Assembly (NCBI GenBank): GCA_015487555.1
Contig: WFPK01000029.1
Span: forward strand, 1 to 42,572
Source: Phycisphaerales bacterium
GTDB lineage: Bacteria; Planctomycetota; Phycisphaerae; Phycisphaerales; UBA1924
Reading direction: 5' to 3'
DNA length: 42,572 bases
Shown here: in pieces, positions 1 through 10,378 of the stretch
Position numbering within the stretch: position 1 is the stretch's first letter
How the letters are laid out: every line of letters begins with the position of its first letter
The notes under the pieces: generated by a model
Told to the model about the DNA's origin: nothing
The model's database searches: none
What the model saw: only the letters and a program-made list of their open reading frames with translations
Made by a program: the position numbers and the translations under genes

Positions 1-1515
1 ATCGGCAACGCAATCGAAGAAAAACGAACCCTCGACGCGATCCTCCGCGCAAGAGACTACCAATCTGAGAATGGGGGCGGCCCGCTCTACCGCTCGATCA
101 CCGATTGCGGCGCGGGCGGGTTCTCATCGGCCATCGGCGAGATGGGCGAAAAAATCGGCGCCTTCGTCAACCTCGAACAAGCCCCACTCAAATACGCCGG
201 GCTCTCGTACACCGAAATCTGGATCTCTGAAGCTCAAGAGCGCATGGTCTTGGCGGTTCCGGAAAAGAACCTCCCCGCACTCCAGAAAATCTGCGACGAA
301 GAGCATGTCGAACTCGCCGATCTGGGCTACTTCGGCACCGACAACGCCGAGCTCATCCTCAACTTCGAAGGCACCCAAGTCGGCCAACTCCCCATGAACT
401 TCATGCACGATGGCATCCCCACACCGACTCGCGTAGCCACTTGGTCGGCACCAAAGCGTGAAACGACAGCCGCCAAAGATGTCCCACTCAAGGATGCACT
501 CCACACGCTCTTGGCGCATCCCAACATCGCATCCAAGCACTGGATCGTCCGCCAATATGACCACGAAGTCCAAGGCAACACCGTCATCAAACCACTCGTC
601 GGCCCCAAGGGCATCGGCCCGGGCGATGCGTCGGTCGTCGAACCCGTCCCAGGTTCTGGTCAAGGCTTGAGCGTCGGGTGCGGCTTAGTCACCGGGCTGG
701 CCGATGACCCCTACACCATGACCCTCGCAGCCATCGACGAGTGCATCCGCAACCTCGTCTGCGTCGGCACCGACCCATCGCGCATCGCGATCCTCGACAA
801 CTTCTGCTGGCCTTCGTGCACCAAACCCGAAAACCTCGGCTCGCTCGTCCGCGCCGCCCAGGCCTGCTACGACGGCGCCAAAGCCTACAAAACGCCTTTC
901 GTTTCGGGTAAGGACTCACTCAACAACCAGTTCACGACTGAAGATGGGACAACCATCGAGATCCCGCCAACCCTGCTCATCACCGGCATGGGCATCGTCC
1001 CCGATGTCAACGCCTGCATCACCTCCGATGCCAAAGCACCCGGCAACACCCTCGTCCTCGTCGGCAACCCCCAGCGAAAACTCGCCGGCTCACACGCCGA
1101 GTTGCTCGGGATCATCAACAGCCACGAGATGCCAACCCTCGATCTGGAAATCGGCCCAAAGACCGCGATCGCCGTGCACAAGCTCATCAAAGCCGGGCTC
1201 GTCAAAGCTGCCCACGATGTATCCGACGGCGGCCCACTCGTCGCCATCGCCGAAATGCTCATCGCAGGATCAACAAACGACCAACCACTGGGCTTTGCAG
1301 GCACAGGCGATCTCGATGCAACCATCGCCTTCGACGAATCGCCATCGTGTTATATTCTCGAAGTCGAACATCCGGAACTGCTCAAAGCAACTCTGGGCAG
1401 CATCCCCGCACAGACACTGGGCACCATCACCGACACGGGCACACTCGAGTGGAACACACTCAGCGCGTCGGTCGCCGACCTCACAACCGCCTGGCGTTCA
1501 ACACTCGATTGGTAA
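1..1515 (+). CDS. purL: Phosphoribosylformylglycinamidine synthase, synthetase subunit (PurL), 5'-truncated by the window
   Basis: ATP-dependent conversion of FGAR to FGAM in de novo purine synthesis, cytoplasmic. The frame is open from base 1, giving 504 residues of the C-terminal part; the start lies outside the window. Family marks are the YRSITDCGAGGFSSAIGEMG stretch near the left edge, the LVGPKGIGPGDASVV segment, GCGLVTGLADDPYTM, the NFCW block and the TPFVSGKDSLNN segment, followed by the second AIR-synthase-like C-terminal domain with HDVSDGGPLVAIAEM. No glutamine amidotransferase domain follows, so PurQ (and probably PurS) should be encoded elsewhere. The gene ends convergently 14 bp from the next gene. 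No terminator is visible. A second purine gene, purH, lies 7 kb away but is not co-transcribed with it. Confidence 0.95.
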   Translation: MGNAIEEKRTLDAILRARDYQSENGGGPLYRSITDCGAGGFSSAIGEMGEKIGAFVNLEQAPLKYAGLSYTEIWISEAQERMVLAVPEKNLPALQKICDEEHVELADLGYFGTDNAELILNFEGTQVGQLPMNFMHDGIPTPTRVATWSAPKRETTAAKDVPLKDALHTLLAHPNIASKHWIVRQYDHEVQGNTVIKPLVGPKGIGPGDASVVEPVPGSGQGLSVGCGLVTGLADDPYTMTLAAIDECIRNLVCVGTDPSRIAILDNFCWPSCTKPENLGSLVRAAQACYDGAKAYKTPFVSGKDSLNNQFTTEDGTTIEIPPTLLITGMGIVPDVNACITSDAKAPGNTLVLVGNPQRKLAGSHAELLGIINSHEMPTLDLEIGPKTAIAVHKLIKAGLVKAAHDVSDGGPLVAIAEMLIAGSTNDQPLGFAGTGDLDATIAFDESPSCYILEVEHPELLKATLGSIPAQTLGTITDTGTLEWNTLSASVADLTTAWRSTLDW

Positions 1516-1529
1516 TCAATCCTGCAAGC

Positions 1530-3500
1530 TCACGCAGCAGCCATCGCCCCGAACACCTCGTCGAGCCACTTGTTCACATTGGCGCAGAACTCATCCTTGC
1601 CGATGAACTTGGTCGCACCAAGCCGATGGCTCTCATCGCGCATATCCGTATCCGTGCTGCCCGTCAACATAAAGAACGGCACATCAGAAATCCCAGGCGT
1701 CCGCTTGGCGACCCGAAGCACCTCATGCCCGTTGCAACCCGGCAAACTGAAATCACAGAGCACCAGATTGAGCGATTGATCGCCTGCAAACTTGCCCGAT
1801 TCGAGCAGCATGCACGCCTTGGTACCGGATTTGACCCACTGAATATCCACCTTGCTCCGGCGCTTGATGAGCGAAATCACCAGCGTCGCAGCCAACGCAT
1901 CATCTTCAACAAACAGAATCCGCCCGAGCGAATCCGCCCCCTTGTGTGATGACGGAATCACAGGCTCAAGCGTTGGACCCGGCACAGATGCAGGCACAGA
2001 TGCGGGCGCAGGCATTGACTGCTTCTCTTGCGAATCCTGGGCCTTGCCCTTCTCAAACCACCCCCAGACCTTCACATTATTGCGTCCATCGTTCTTGGCT
2101 GCATACACACACTCATCCGCCTGGGCAACGAGTTGATCGCCATTGGACACCTGCGAACCTTGCTGAGCATCCGTGCTCGACACACCGATACTCACCGTCA
2201 CCGCCAGCTCATCAGGCGCACCCTCGATTCCCGAAAGATCGAACGGCGTATTGCAAATCTTGAGTCGAACCTCTTCTGCAATCTTGGCACACTCATCGAG
2301 CGTTGCGCCCGGGACAATGACAGCAAACTCCTCGCCACCATATCGACACACAATCCCACGCTCACCAATCACCTTGCTCGTTCGCCTTGCAAGATCAATC
2401 AGCACCGCATCGCCAGCGCCATGCCCATAGGTATCATTCACACTCTTGAACTTATCTGCGTCAAAGAAGAGCACGCCAAACCCAAGTCCATCGGATTGAA
2501 ACTCGCCAAACACCCGAGCAAGCTCCGCATCGAACCGTTTGCGATTGGCAACCCGGGTCAGCCCGTCGATGTGCGCCTCGCGCTCGACCATGAGCTGGTG
2601 CTCGAACCCTTGCTCGTTGGCCTGGGCCATGAGCATTGCCGGGTCTGGGAGTTCACCGATTTCTTGCTCGAGCGACTTGGCCATCGAACGCGATGCCTCA
2701 GCAACCTCTTCGAGCAGATCACCCACATCAGGAGCAGCCTTGGCATACCAATCCCGCGTCAATCGTTCGATCTTGCGGATCGCTCCTTTTGATGCCGTTT
2801 CATCCATCGCATCGCAGATCGTCGCTCCCAGGCTCACCACCTGCGCCAGCGCCTGATGTTCGGGGAGCACCGAATCGGTATTGTGATGACACCTGATCGC
2901 TTCGCAGATATCTGTGGGCAGCTTCCACTTGCTCGCCAGTTCATACCCAACCTGTGTATGATCGAACCCCATCTCATCTATTTCTGATTGGCAGACCGCC
3001 CGATGGGGGATACCACTGATTGTTTGGGCGTACTCTGTTTTCATCGCTGCAAAGGTCGCCAGCATACCCAAATCCTGGAACAACGCCGCGGTGAATGCCT
3101 CTTCGGCATCCACACCACCGACAGCCTTGGCCAACACCCGCGCCCCTGTTGCGCCGACAATCGCTCGGCGCCAGTGTGCTTCGAGATCAAACCCATCATC
3201 CCCCGCCCCCTTGGTCGTCTCGACGAGACAAAACCCCAGCACAAGCGATTTGACCGTATTGAGCCCCAAGTATCCCATCGCGCGATCAATCGACCCGCAA
3301 GGCGAAGACAACCCATAGAAACTCGAGTTGACTGTCTTGAGCACCTTGACCGCCAGGGCCTGGTCTTGCTGCACCAGCTTGGCGATGTCGCTCATCGCAA
3401 CATTGGGATCACCCGTGAGTTCCAAAAGCTGCACCGCGATCGCTGGCAGCGAAGGAAGATTTGGGCACGACAAGATATTTTTCATTTGTGATTGAGACAC
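1530..3500 (-). CDS. HDOD - GGDEF - receiver fusion signalling protein
   Basis: 656 residues. HDOD domain at about 10-205, a linker, a diguanylate cyclase GGDEF domain at about 308-470 with the active-site motif YGGEEF (387-392), a Pro/Ala/Ser-rich hinge (495-515), and a C-terminal receiver domain (527-650) with acidic cluster E532-D534, phosphoacceptor D583, T613 and K635. The HDOD segment has QDLG (142-145) where a catalytic HD-type domain would have HDxG, so it is a protein-interaction module rather than a hydrolase, as is usual for HDOD. No RxxD inhibitory site is seen before the GGEEF. It probably makes cyclic di-GMP under control of phosphorylation at its own C-terminus. The GTG start is chosen because GGAGGG (plus-strand 3506-3511) lies 5 bases upstream; an ATG sits five codons further in. 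Confidence 0.88.
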   Translation of the reverse strand: MSQSQMKNILSCPNLPSLPAIAVQLLELTGDPNVAMSDIAKLVQQDQALAVKVLKTVNSSFYGLSSPCGSIDRAMGYLGLNTVKSLVLGFCLVETTKGAGDDGFDLEAHWRRAIVGATGARVLAKAVGGVDAEEAFTAALFQDLGMLATFAAMKTEYAQTISGIPHRAVCQSEIDEMGFDHTQVGYELASKWKLPTDICEAIRCHHNTDSVLPEHQALAQVVSLGATICDAMDETASKGAIRKIERLTRDWYAKAAPDVGDLLEEVAEASRSMAKSLEQEIGELPDPAMLMAQANEQGFEHQLMVEREAHIDGLTRVANRKRFDAELARVFGEFQSDGLGFGVLFFDADKFKSVNDTYGHGAGDAVLIDLARRTSKVIGERGIVCRYGGEEFAVIVPGATLDECAKIAEEVRLKICNTPFDLSGIEGAPDELAVTVSIGVSSTDAQQGSQVSNGDQLVAQADECVYAAKNDGRNNVKVWGWFEKGKAQDSQEKQSMPAPASVPASVPGPTLEPVIPSSHKGADSLGRILFVEDDALAATLVISLIKRRSKVDIQWVKSGTKACMLLESGKFAGDQSLNLVLCDFSLPGCNGHEVLRVAKRTPGISDVPFFMLTGSTDTDMRDESHRLGATKFIGKDEFCANVNKWLDEVFGAMAAA

Positions 3501-3709
3501 TGATACCCTCCGGACTCAAGTCCACAACCTCGAAGAGGCTCACCCCCCCACCACAACGATGAGGCCTAATCCTCCAATCGGTGTTTTTGCGAAACAAACT
3601 TACCCGAATAATGGTCAATTTTACATCTTTTGTGAGGCCTTTACCCCATCAAAACATGGATGCCTTGATTCTTGCAAAAAAAGCAACAATAACGCCAAGT
3701 TCTCGGACT

Positions 3710-5155
3710 TTAGCGCAACCCATATTCTTTGAGTTTCCGGTACAGCGTCCGCTCACCAATGCCCAAAAGCTTCGCCGTCTGCTCGCGATTCCCCGCGGTA
3801 AGCTTGAGTGTTTCGCGAATCGCCCGCTTTTCAAGCTGCTCCAAACTCGTCCCGGCAAGCGATCCCCCACACGAAGCATCATCGACCAACCCATCCCCAT
3901 CACCCATCTGAACCTCCGCGGGGATATGCCCAATATCAATCCGCACCACCTGATCCCCCACACGATCCCCGATCGCCATCACCACCATGTTCTCCACCAC
4001 ATTGATCAACTGGCGCACATTCCCAGGCCAACCATACGCCGTCAGCCGAAGCATCGCCGAATCGGTAATCTCAGGGATCGGCTCGCCAGGCAACAAATCC
4101 CTACTAAACCGAGCAATCGCATGACGCACAATCCGCGGGATATCCTCTCGCCGATCACGCAACGGCGGCAAATGAACATGCGCCCCATTGATCCGAAAAT
4201 ACAAATCCTGACGAAAACTCCCATCCGCAGTCTTCTTGGAAAAATCCTGATTCGTCGCACTCACCAACCGCACATCCACATGCCTGGGCGCATTGTCACC
4301 GAGCCGAACCACCTCGCCACTCTCCAAAACCCGCAGCAGCTTCGCCTGCATCGACAAAGGCATGTCCCCGATCTCATCGAGAAACACCGTCCCATGGTCG
4401 GCATACTCGAACAACCCCTCACGATCCTTCTCCGCACCCGTATACGCCCCGCGCACATGCCCAAAGAGCTGATCTTCCAACAAACTCTCCGCCTGCCCAG
4501 CACAGTTCATGGTCACAAACCGTTTCGATGCCCGAGTCGAGTTCTCATGCACCGCTTTGGCGATGAGCTCTTTGCCCGTCCCGCTCTCGCCAGTAATCAA
4601 GACCGGAAGCTTCGACGCCGCCACCGTTTTGACCGTCTTGAGAATCTTGCGCATCACCTCTGAGCCGGCAATGATCCCCTCGAACCCATCGTGCTGGACC
4701 AGCTCTTTGAGCTCGCCCGTCTCACCTCGCACCACCGCCTGCTCGGCTGCCCGGTTCACCACCGAGCGGAACACCACCAGATCAAGTGGCTTCTCCACAA
4801 AGTCAAACGCCCCATGCTTGAACGCATCGCGCGCGGTGGGCACATCGCCATGGGCCGTCACCATGATCGTCTCGGCGTCGGGCTGAAGCTCATTGGCCAT
4901 ATCCAGCACCCGCATCCCGGCATTGCCCCCGTCGGTCTCCACCCCGAGCTTGCCCCCGCTCTCAGGCATCCGCAGATCGGTGACAATCACATCGAACGCC
5001 CCATGCTTGAGCTCTTCCGCTGCAGCTTCAATCCCATGCACAATTGTACAGATATGCCCCGGGCGACGCAACGCCTCAGCCATCACATCGGCATGCTCGG
5101 GCTCATCCTCGACGATCAACACTTGGGCAACGATCTTCTCAGGGGGTGTGCTCAT
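3710..5155 (-). CDS. NtrC-family sigma54-dependent response regulator
   Basis: 481 residues in the order receiver, AAA+, Fis-type HTH. Receiver: D60 phosphoacceptor, T100 and K122. AAA+ domain: Walker A GESGTGKE (189-196), sigma54-contact loop GAYTGA (236-241; Tyr in place of the common Phe is a tolerated variant), Walker B TVFLDEIGD (256-264), arginine-finger region near 333-337, WPGNVRQL at 376-383. The C-terminal Fis-like HTH (about 440-481) contains NREQTAKLLGIGERTLYRKL. The receiver has an insertion of about 15 Gly-rich residues directly after D60-LRMP. No histidine kinase gene is adjacent. A 101-bp palindromic repeat lies just upstream in its likely promoter region. The target is unknown; a sigma54 promoter exists in this window at 21936. 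Confidence 0.93.
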   Translation of the reverse strand: MSTPPEKIVAQVLIVEDEPEHADVMAEALRRPGHICTIVHGIEAAAEELKHGAFDVIVTDLRMPESGGKLGVETDGGNAGMRVLDMANELQPDAETIMVTAHGDVPTARDAFKHGAFDFVEKPLDLVVFRSVVNRAAEQAVVRGETGELKELVQHDGFEGIIAGSEVMRKILKTVKTVAASKLPVLITGESGTGKELIAKAVHENSTRASKRFVTMNCAGQAESLLEDQLFGHVRGAYTGAEKDREGLFEYADHGTVFLDEIGDMPLSMQAKLLRVLESGEVVRLGDNAPRHVDVRLVSATNQDFSKKTADGSFRQDLYFRINGAHVHLPPLRDRREDIPRIVRHAIARFSRDLLPGEPIPEITDSAMLRLTAYGWPGNVRQLINVVENMVVMAIGDRVGDQVVRIDIGHIPAEVQMGDGDGLVDDASCGGSLAGTSLEQLEKRAIRETLKLTAGNREQTAKLLGIGERTLYRKLKEYGLR

Positions 5156-5186
5156 GGAATGAAGTCTAGGAAGGATGTCCCCTCTG

Positions 5187-5287
5187 AACGAGCCGCGACC
5201 GTGAGGGAGCGGTCTTCGAGTTGCTGTAAGTGGAAATAAGTGTAAGTGGAAATAAGAAAGACCGCTCCCTCACGGTCGCGGCTCGTT
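5187..5287. repeat. REP-like palindrome: 30-bp perfect inverted repeat around a 41-bp loop
   Basis: The left arm (5187-5216) and right arm (5258-5287) are exact reverse complements over 30 bp. The arm core is GAGCCGCGACCGTGAGGGAG. The element sits between the 3' end of ruvC and the start of the NtrC-type gene, both on the minus strand, so a read-through transcript would carry a very stable hairpin. GC-rich arms of this kind recur in planctomycete genomes to my recollection; no second copy was noticed in this window. Confidence 0.9.
5225..5256. repeat. Two perfect 16-bp direct repeats in the palindrome loop
   Basis: TGTAAGTGGAAATAAG occurs at 5225-5240 and again at 5241-5256 without any gap, forming most of the loop of the palindrome 5187-5287. 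A recent tandem duplication or slippage inside the element is the simplest reading. Confidence 0.9.
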
Positions 5288-5295
5288 GGGATGTA

Positions 5296-5799
5296 TCACA
5301 CACCCAACCCCGCCTGGGCTTGAGAACGACGCAACCCGCACACCCCGATCGCCAACGCATCGGCCACATCCGCAGGCGTGGGCAGCGATTCCAACCCAAA
5401 CAACACCTGGATCGACTCCTGCATCTGCGTTTTCGTCGCCCTGCCCGATCCTGTCGCAGCCTTCTTGACCTCTGCGGGCTTGAACTCCATGATCGTCAAC
5501 CCCATCTGCTTGGCAGCCAACAGAATCACCCCGCGCCCGTGGGCCATTTTGACGGCTGTCTCTGGGTGCCCATAATGAGCAAACAACCCCTCCACCGCAA
5601 TCACACTGGGCTCGACCCGCTCGATGAGCTCCCGCAAATCCCGATCCAGCTCCATCAACCGATCCGCCACCGGCAGCACCGGCGATCCACTCACCAACCG
5701 AAACACCCCCGCTTCGACAATCTTGGGGCGGATCACATCGCCCTCGACACACCCATAGCCCGTGATTTGTAAGCCGGGATCAATGCCGAGGATTCGCAT
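5296..5799 (-). CDS. ruvC: Holliday junction resolvase RuvC
   Basis: Endonuclease that resolves Holliday junctions with RuvAB during recombinational repair. 167 residues, the normal length. The RNase H-like fold begins with MRILGIDPG; the catalytic acids are D7, E70 (in SVIAVEGLF), D144 and D147 (in ADVADALAIG), matching the D7/E66/D138/D141 pattern of the E. coli enzyme. The lysine-rich segment EVKKAATGSGRATK (about 110-123) is also typical. It lies 14 bp downstream of the trypsin-fold lipoprotein gene on the same strand. ruvA and ruvB are not in the window. The last residues (RRSQAQAGLGV) are poorly conserved. Confidence 0.96.
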   Translation of the reverse strand: MRILGIDPGLQITGYGCVEGDVIRPKIVEAGVFRLVSGSPVLPVADRLMELDRDLRELIERVEPSVIAVEGLFAHYGHPETAVKMAHGRGVILLAAKQMGLTIMEFKPAEVKKAATGSGRATKTQMQESIQVLFGLESLPTPADVADALAIGVCGLRRSQAQAGLGV

Positions 5800-5813
5800 A
5801 GGAGGAGTATAGT

Positions 5814-6572
5814 TTATTTCGACTCTGCTTGTGAGACTGAGCTTCTCGCTTCAAGAAAATCGAGAGGTGTAATTATGAACCCATGTTCTTGGCTGATCTT
5901 GATACCAGCAAAGGCGTTGTCAATGACCCCATTGGCAACCGCGATCCCGAGAAGCACAACCGATCCATCCGAATAGGTGGCCACCACTGGGCTCCCTGAA
6001 AGATAATACTTGTCTTGTTTTCGTTGGGAGAGAGTTGCGAACACCAGCTCATCAAAACCATCAAACTCGAGCCTTCTCAGAGGTACTGCCACGGGAAGCC
6101 CTGACTCCACCTCGTTTGTCACGAGCGTAATATCAGAAAGGAGATCGTAGTTCTCCATCCCAAACTCTACATACTCTGCAAACTCAACAACCGGCTCATC
6201 AACCAACAGCAAAAGAACATCGGACAGAGTAATCTTATTGGTCATCTTTGTTCGCAACTCTTTACTCGGATCACGATGCCCACTCCACCCGTCAGATAAA
6301 ACTGAATACCCAACTCGATGCCCATTGACCATGAGCGGATGTCCCGGCTCGGGGTCGTATCGGAACAAATGCGCCGCCGTAAGAATCGTGTGCTCATCAA
6401 TCGCAATACCTGTAAGTCTCGCTGGTATAGCGTTCGCTGAGACAGGATACATATAGTTTGCGTTCTCAAGAAGAACAATCCCCCGCGTCGCCCCCACCGG
6501 CGGCGAGTGCAGACACCCGACACTCATCCCCAAAAACAACACTCCCAAAGCAGCATGTATCAAATTTCGCAT
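5814..6572 (-). CDS. Trypsin-fold (S1-like) lipoprotein
   Basis: 252 residues with a lipoprotein signal peptide (hydrophobic 7-18, lipobox MSVGC with C20), so probably membrane-anchored outside the cytoplasm. A trypsin-like triad can be read: H68 in ILTAAHLF, D118 in TLSDVLLLLVDEP, and S192 in YYLSGSPVVATYSDG (a degenerate form of GDSGSPV). This suggests a chymotrypsin fold, perhaps active; substrate unknown. It has recognisable similarity in the same blocks to the protein at 26872-27813. Codon usage is visibly more AT-rich and less regular than in its neighbours ribE and ruvC, suggesting later acquisition, although the spacing to both is only 18 and 14 bp. No Shine-Dalgarno is seen before the ATG. 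Confidence 0.75.
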   Translation of the reverse strand: MRNLIHAALGVLFLGMSVGCLHSPPVGATRGIVLLENANYMYPVSANAIPARLTGIAIDEHTILTAAHLFRYDPEPGHPLMVNGHRVGYSVLSDGWSGHRDPSKELRTKMTNKITLSDVLLLLVDEPVVEFAEYVEFGMENYDLLSDITLVTNEVESGLPVAVPLRRLEFDGFDELVFATLSQRKQDKYYLSGSPVVATYSDGSVVLLGIAVANGVIDNAFAGIKISQEHGFIITPLDFLEARSSVSQAESK

Positions 6573-6590
6573 AGGTGAGTATACACGATC

Positions 6591-7211
6591 TTACTTGATC
6601 GTCGCCTGCTGATAATGCGCCATCGTGTGCACGATCGTCTTGACGAGCACATCGGCCTCGATATTCACGCTGTCCCCGGCTACCCGATCACCCAGATTCG
6701 TCCGCTCCAATGTTTCAGGAATCAGCGCCACCTCGATCCACCGGTCGCCGACATCAAGATCAGCGATCGTCAGCGAAATCCCATCCATACAAATCGACCC
6801 TTTGGGCACCATGAACCGCATCAGCTCGGCATCGAGCGAGACCCGTACCCGATACCCATCGCTGGCATCGACCATCGCCACCGTCCCCACCCCATCGACA
6901 TGACCCTGCACTTGATGCCCATCGAGCCCATCGCCCATACGCAAAGGCCGCTCCAGATTGATCCGATCCCCCGTTTGCCAAGTGCCCAGCGTGGTCTTTG
7001 AGAGGGTCTCGGGAATCGCATCGAAGGTCATCAGTCCATCGGCCTCATCCATCGGCTTGACCAGCGTCAAACAACACCCATTATTGGCGACCGAATCGCC
7101 CGGATTGGGCCCATAGTCCCATCCAAGCGGGTCAACCACCACCCGAACACCCGAATCCGTCGGCTCGACCGACTTCACCACCCCAACTTGCTGGATAATC
7201 CCGGTATACAT
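6591..7211 (-). CDS. ribE: Riboflavin synthase, alpha subunit
   Basis: Dismutation of two 6,7-dimethyl-8-ribityllumazine molecules to riboflavin. About 206 residues, typical length, with the internal duplication of two lumazine-binding barrels: N-terminal MYTGIIQ, NGCCLTLV and ETLSKTTLG are mirrored by MDGISLTIADL and ETLERTNLG in the second half; DGHQVQGHVDGVG joins them. The start MYTGI is used because family members begin M(F/Y)TGI; another ATG lies one codon upstream. No other riboflavin gene (ribD, ribAB, ribH) is adjacent, so the pathway is scattered. It heads a minus-strand run with the trypsin-fold lipoprotein and ruvC. Confidence 0.95.
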   Translation of the reverse strand: MYTGIIQQVGVVKSVEPTDSGVRVVVDPLGWDYGPNPGDSVANNGCCLTLVKPMDEADGLMTFDAIPETLSKTTLGTWQTGDRINLERPLRMGDGLDGHQVQGHVDGVGTVAMVDASDGYRVRVSLDAELMRFMVPKGSICMDGISLTIADLDVGDRWIEVALIPETLERTNLGDRVAGDSVNIEADVLVKTIVHTMAHYQQATIK

Positions 7212-7422
7212 CACCGAACCGTATGCAATCTGCTGCGAACAGTCGCCTGCCGATGCGTCTCATCGACAGAATTGCCCCCCAGAAATGCCTGCCGATCCGT
7301 GTGGATCACCAGCAAGGCCCATATCAGGCGGATATCATGCTCCTCCCCGATTCGATCCCGATTCGGACGAATCCATCTATTCGGGGCACAAGCCCGCAAC
7401 GCACCCCATTGGAGATGACTCG

Positions 7423-8562
7423 ATGTTCGAGAAGTCCATAACCTGCCGTCCGCTCCTCGCCATCCTCCTCGTCGGCTCGTCGGCCTGGCTCGGTGGATGC
7501 ACCTCCTCTTCAAACACTGCGCACACAAACGACTCGATCATCGAGCCCCAAGAGTGGACCATCGACCACACCGACTGGGCCAAGATGGGATTTGAATGGC
7601 AATGGACCGGATTCCCCCCCCTCCAACCGGGCGCACTGATCGACCACGCCACCGCCTATGACGATGTCCTGGTCTTCCAAGGCTCGGGCTCGACCCTCTC
7701 AGTGCTCGAAACAAACACAGGCAAAGTCCGATGGTCACGACAAGTCGATCGCCCATCGACCCGGTTCCAGGAATCCGTCCGACAAGGCGACACCCTCTAC
7801 ACCGCTTCGGACACCGATCTCTGGGAGATCAACATCCGCAATGGCAACACCATCGACCGCGACGCACTGGGCACCCTGGTCAACACCTCCCCGCTGATTG
7901 TCGACGGGCTGGCAATCTTCGGCACACTCGCCGGCGAGCTCTTCGCATGGCAGATGGAAAATGACTTCAAGCTCTGGTCATACAAATTCGACGGGCCCAT
8001 CCACATCCCCGCCATCTCCGTGAGCGAAAACTACATCGCAGCCATCTCCGAAGCCGGTGATATCCGAACACTCGAAACCATCAACGCCTACTCCGGAATG
8101 ACCGCCCAGATCGCAGGGGGCACCGACACCAACCTCCTCACCGATGGCGTCGGAATCTACATCGCCTCCAAAGACCAATCCCTCTACGCTTTCGATATCG
8201 AAGACGGATTCCGGTTCTGGCGCAAACGCTCGAGCGCACCGATCACCGTCCAACACACCCTCTACCAAGGCGTCGTCTACGCAACCACCCAAGACACCGG
8301 GCTCACCGCGATCGACTCGGCCACCGGCGAAACACTCTGGGAAACCGGCACCATCGGCGGGTGGGTCCTGACCGTCGTCGATGAAAAAGAACTCATCGTC
8401 TGGTCAGGATACGAGCTCCTCGCCATCGACAAAGACCGAGGCGATATCATCGAACGCATGCCATTGCAAGACATCGCAGGCATCCGCACCAACTCGATCG
8501 ACAACGGCGACCTCTATGTCATCACCCTCGATGGATCCGTCGCCAAGTTTGGCTTGAAGTAA
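7423..8562 (+). CDS. Lipoprotein with PQQ-like beta-propeller repeats (BamB-like)
   Basis: 379 residues. The ATG at 7423 is chosen because GGAG (7411-7414) lies 8 bases upstream and the protein then begins with a lipoprotein signal (lipobox LGGC, C26). An upstream in-frame extension to 7285 has no signal-peptide logic. The body is a series of PQQ-type blades: LSVLETNTGKVRWSRQV, ELFAWQMENDFKLWSYKF, LYAFDIEDGFRFWRKRS, LTAIDSATGETLWETG and LLAIDKDRGDIIERM. Such propellers occur as outer-membrane assembly factor BamB or as general binding proteins; nothing here decides between them, and no quinoprotein catalytic residues are seen. purH starts 40 bp downstream. Confidence 0.8.
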   Translation: MFEKSITCRPLLAILLVGSSAWLGGCTSSSNTAHTNDSIIEPQEWTIDHTDWAKMGFEWQWTGFPPLQPGALIDHATAYDDVLVFQGSGSTLSVLETNTGKVRWSRQVDRPSTRFQESVRQGDTLYTASDTDLWEINIRNGNTIDRDALGTLVNTSPLIVDGLAIFGTLAGELFAWQMENDFKLWSYKFDGPIHIPAISVSENYIAAISEAGDIRTLETINAYSGMTAQIAGGTDTNLLTDGVGIYIASKDQSLYAFDIEDGFRFWRKRSSAPITVQHTLYQGVVYATTQDTGLTAIDSATGETLWETGTIGGWVLTVVDEKELIVWSGYELLAIDKDRGDIIERMPLQDIAGIRTNSIDNGDLYVITLDGSVAKFGLK

Positions 8563-8602
8563 ACAACGATCAATCCCCCACCACCCACAAGGGACACATC
8601 CA

Positions 8603-10234
<1,632 letters not shown>

Positions 10235-10342
10235 ACTTCATCTCCCCTTGGCTATCGGAAGTCCCTATCGGACACAATACAGGGTTCCAACCCGCAAAGT
10301 CCGATCTTGGCCGATCCTTCACGCAATACCGGGCGTATGGGG

Positions 10343-10371
10343 TTGTAGAACTCCCTCGAATCTGGTAGATA
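10343..10371 (+). promoter_or_regulatory. Candidate sigma70-type promoter of the HNH gene
   Basis: TTGTAG (10343-10348), a 17-bp spacer and TAGATA (10366-10371). Only 7 bases separate the -10 from the ATG at 10379, so a transcript from here would be leaderless or nearly so. The hexamers are only partial matches; prediction only. Confidence 0.35.
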
Positions 10372-10378
10372 TAGGTAC

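Noticed and set aside
2028-2792. 254-codon open frame on the plus strand
   Set aside because: Antisense to the GGDEF region of the minus-strand signalling gene; no independent coding signal.
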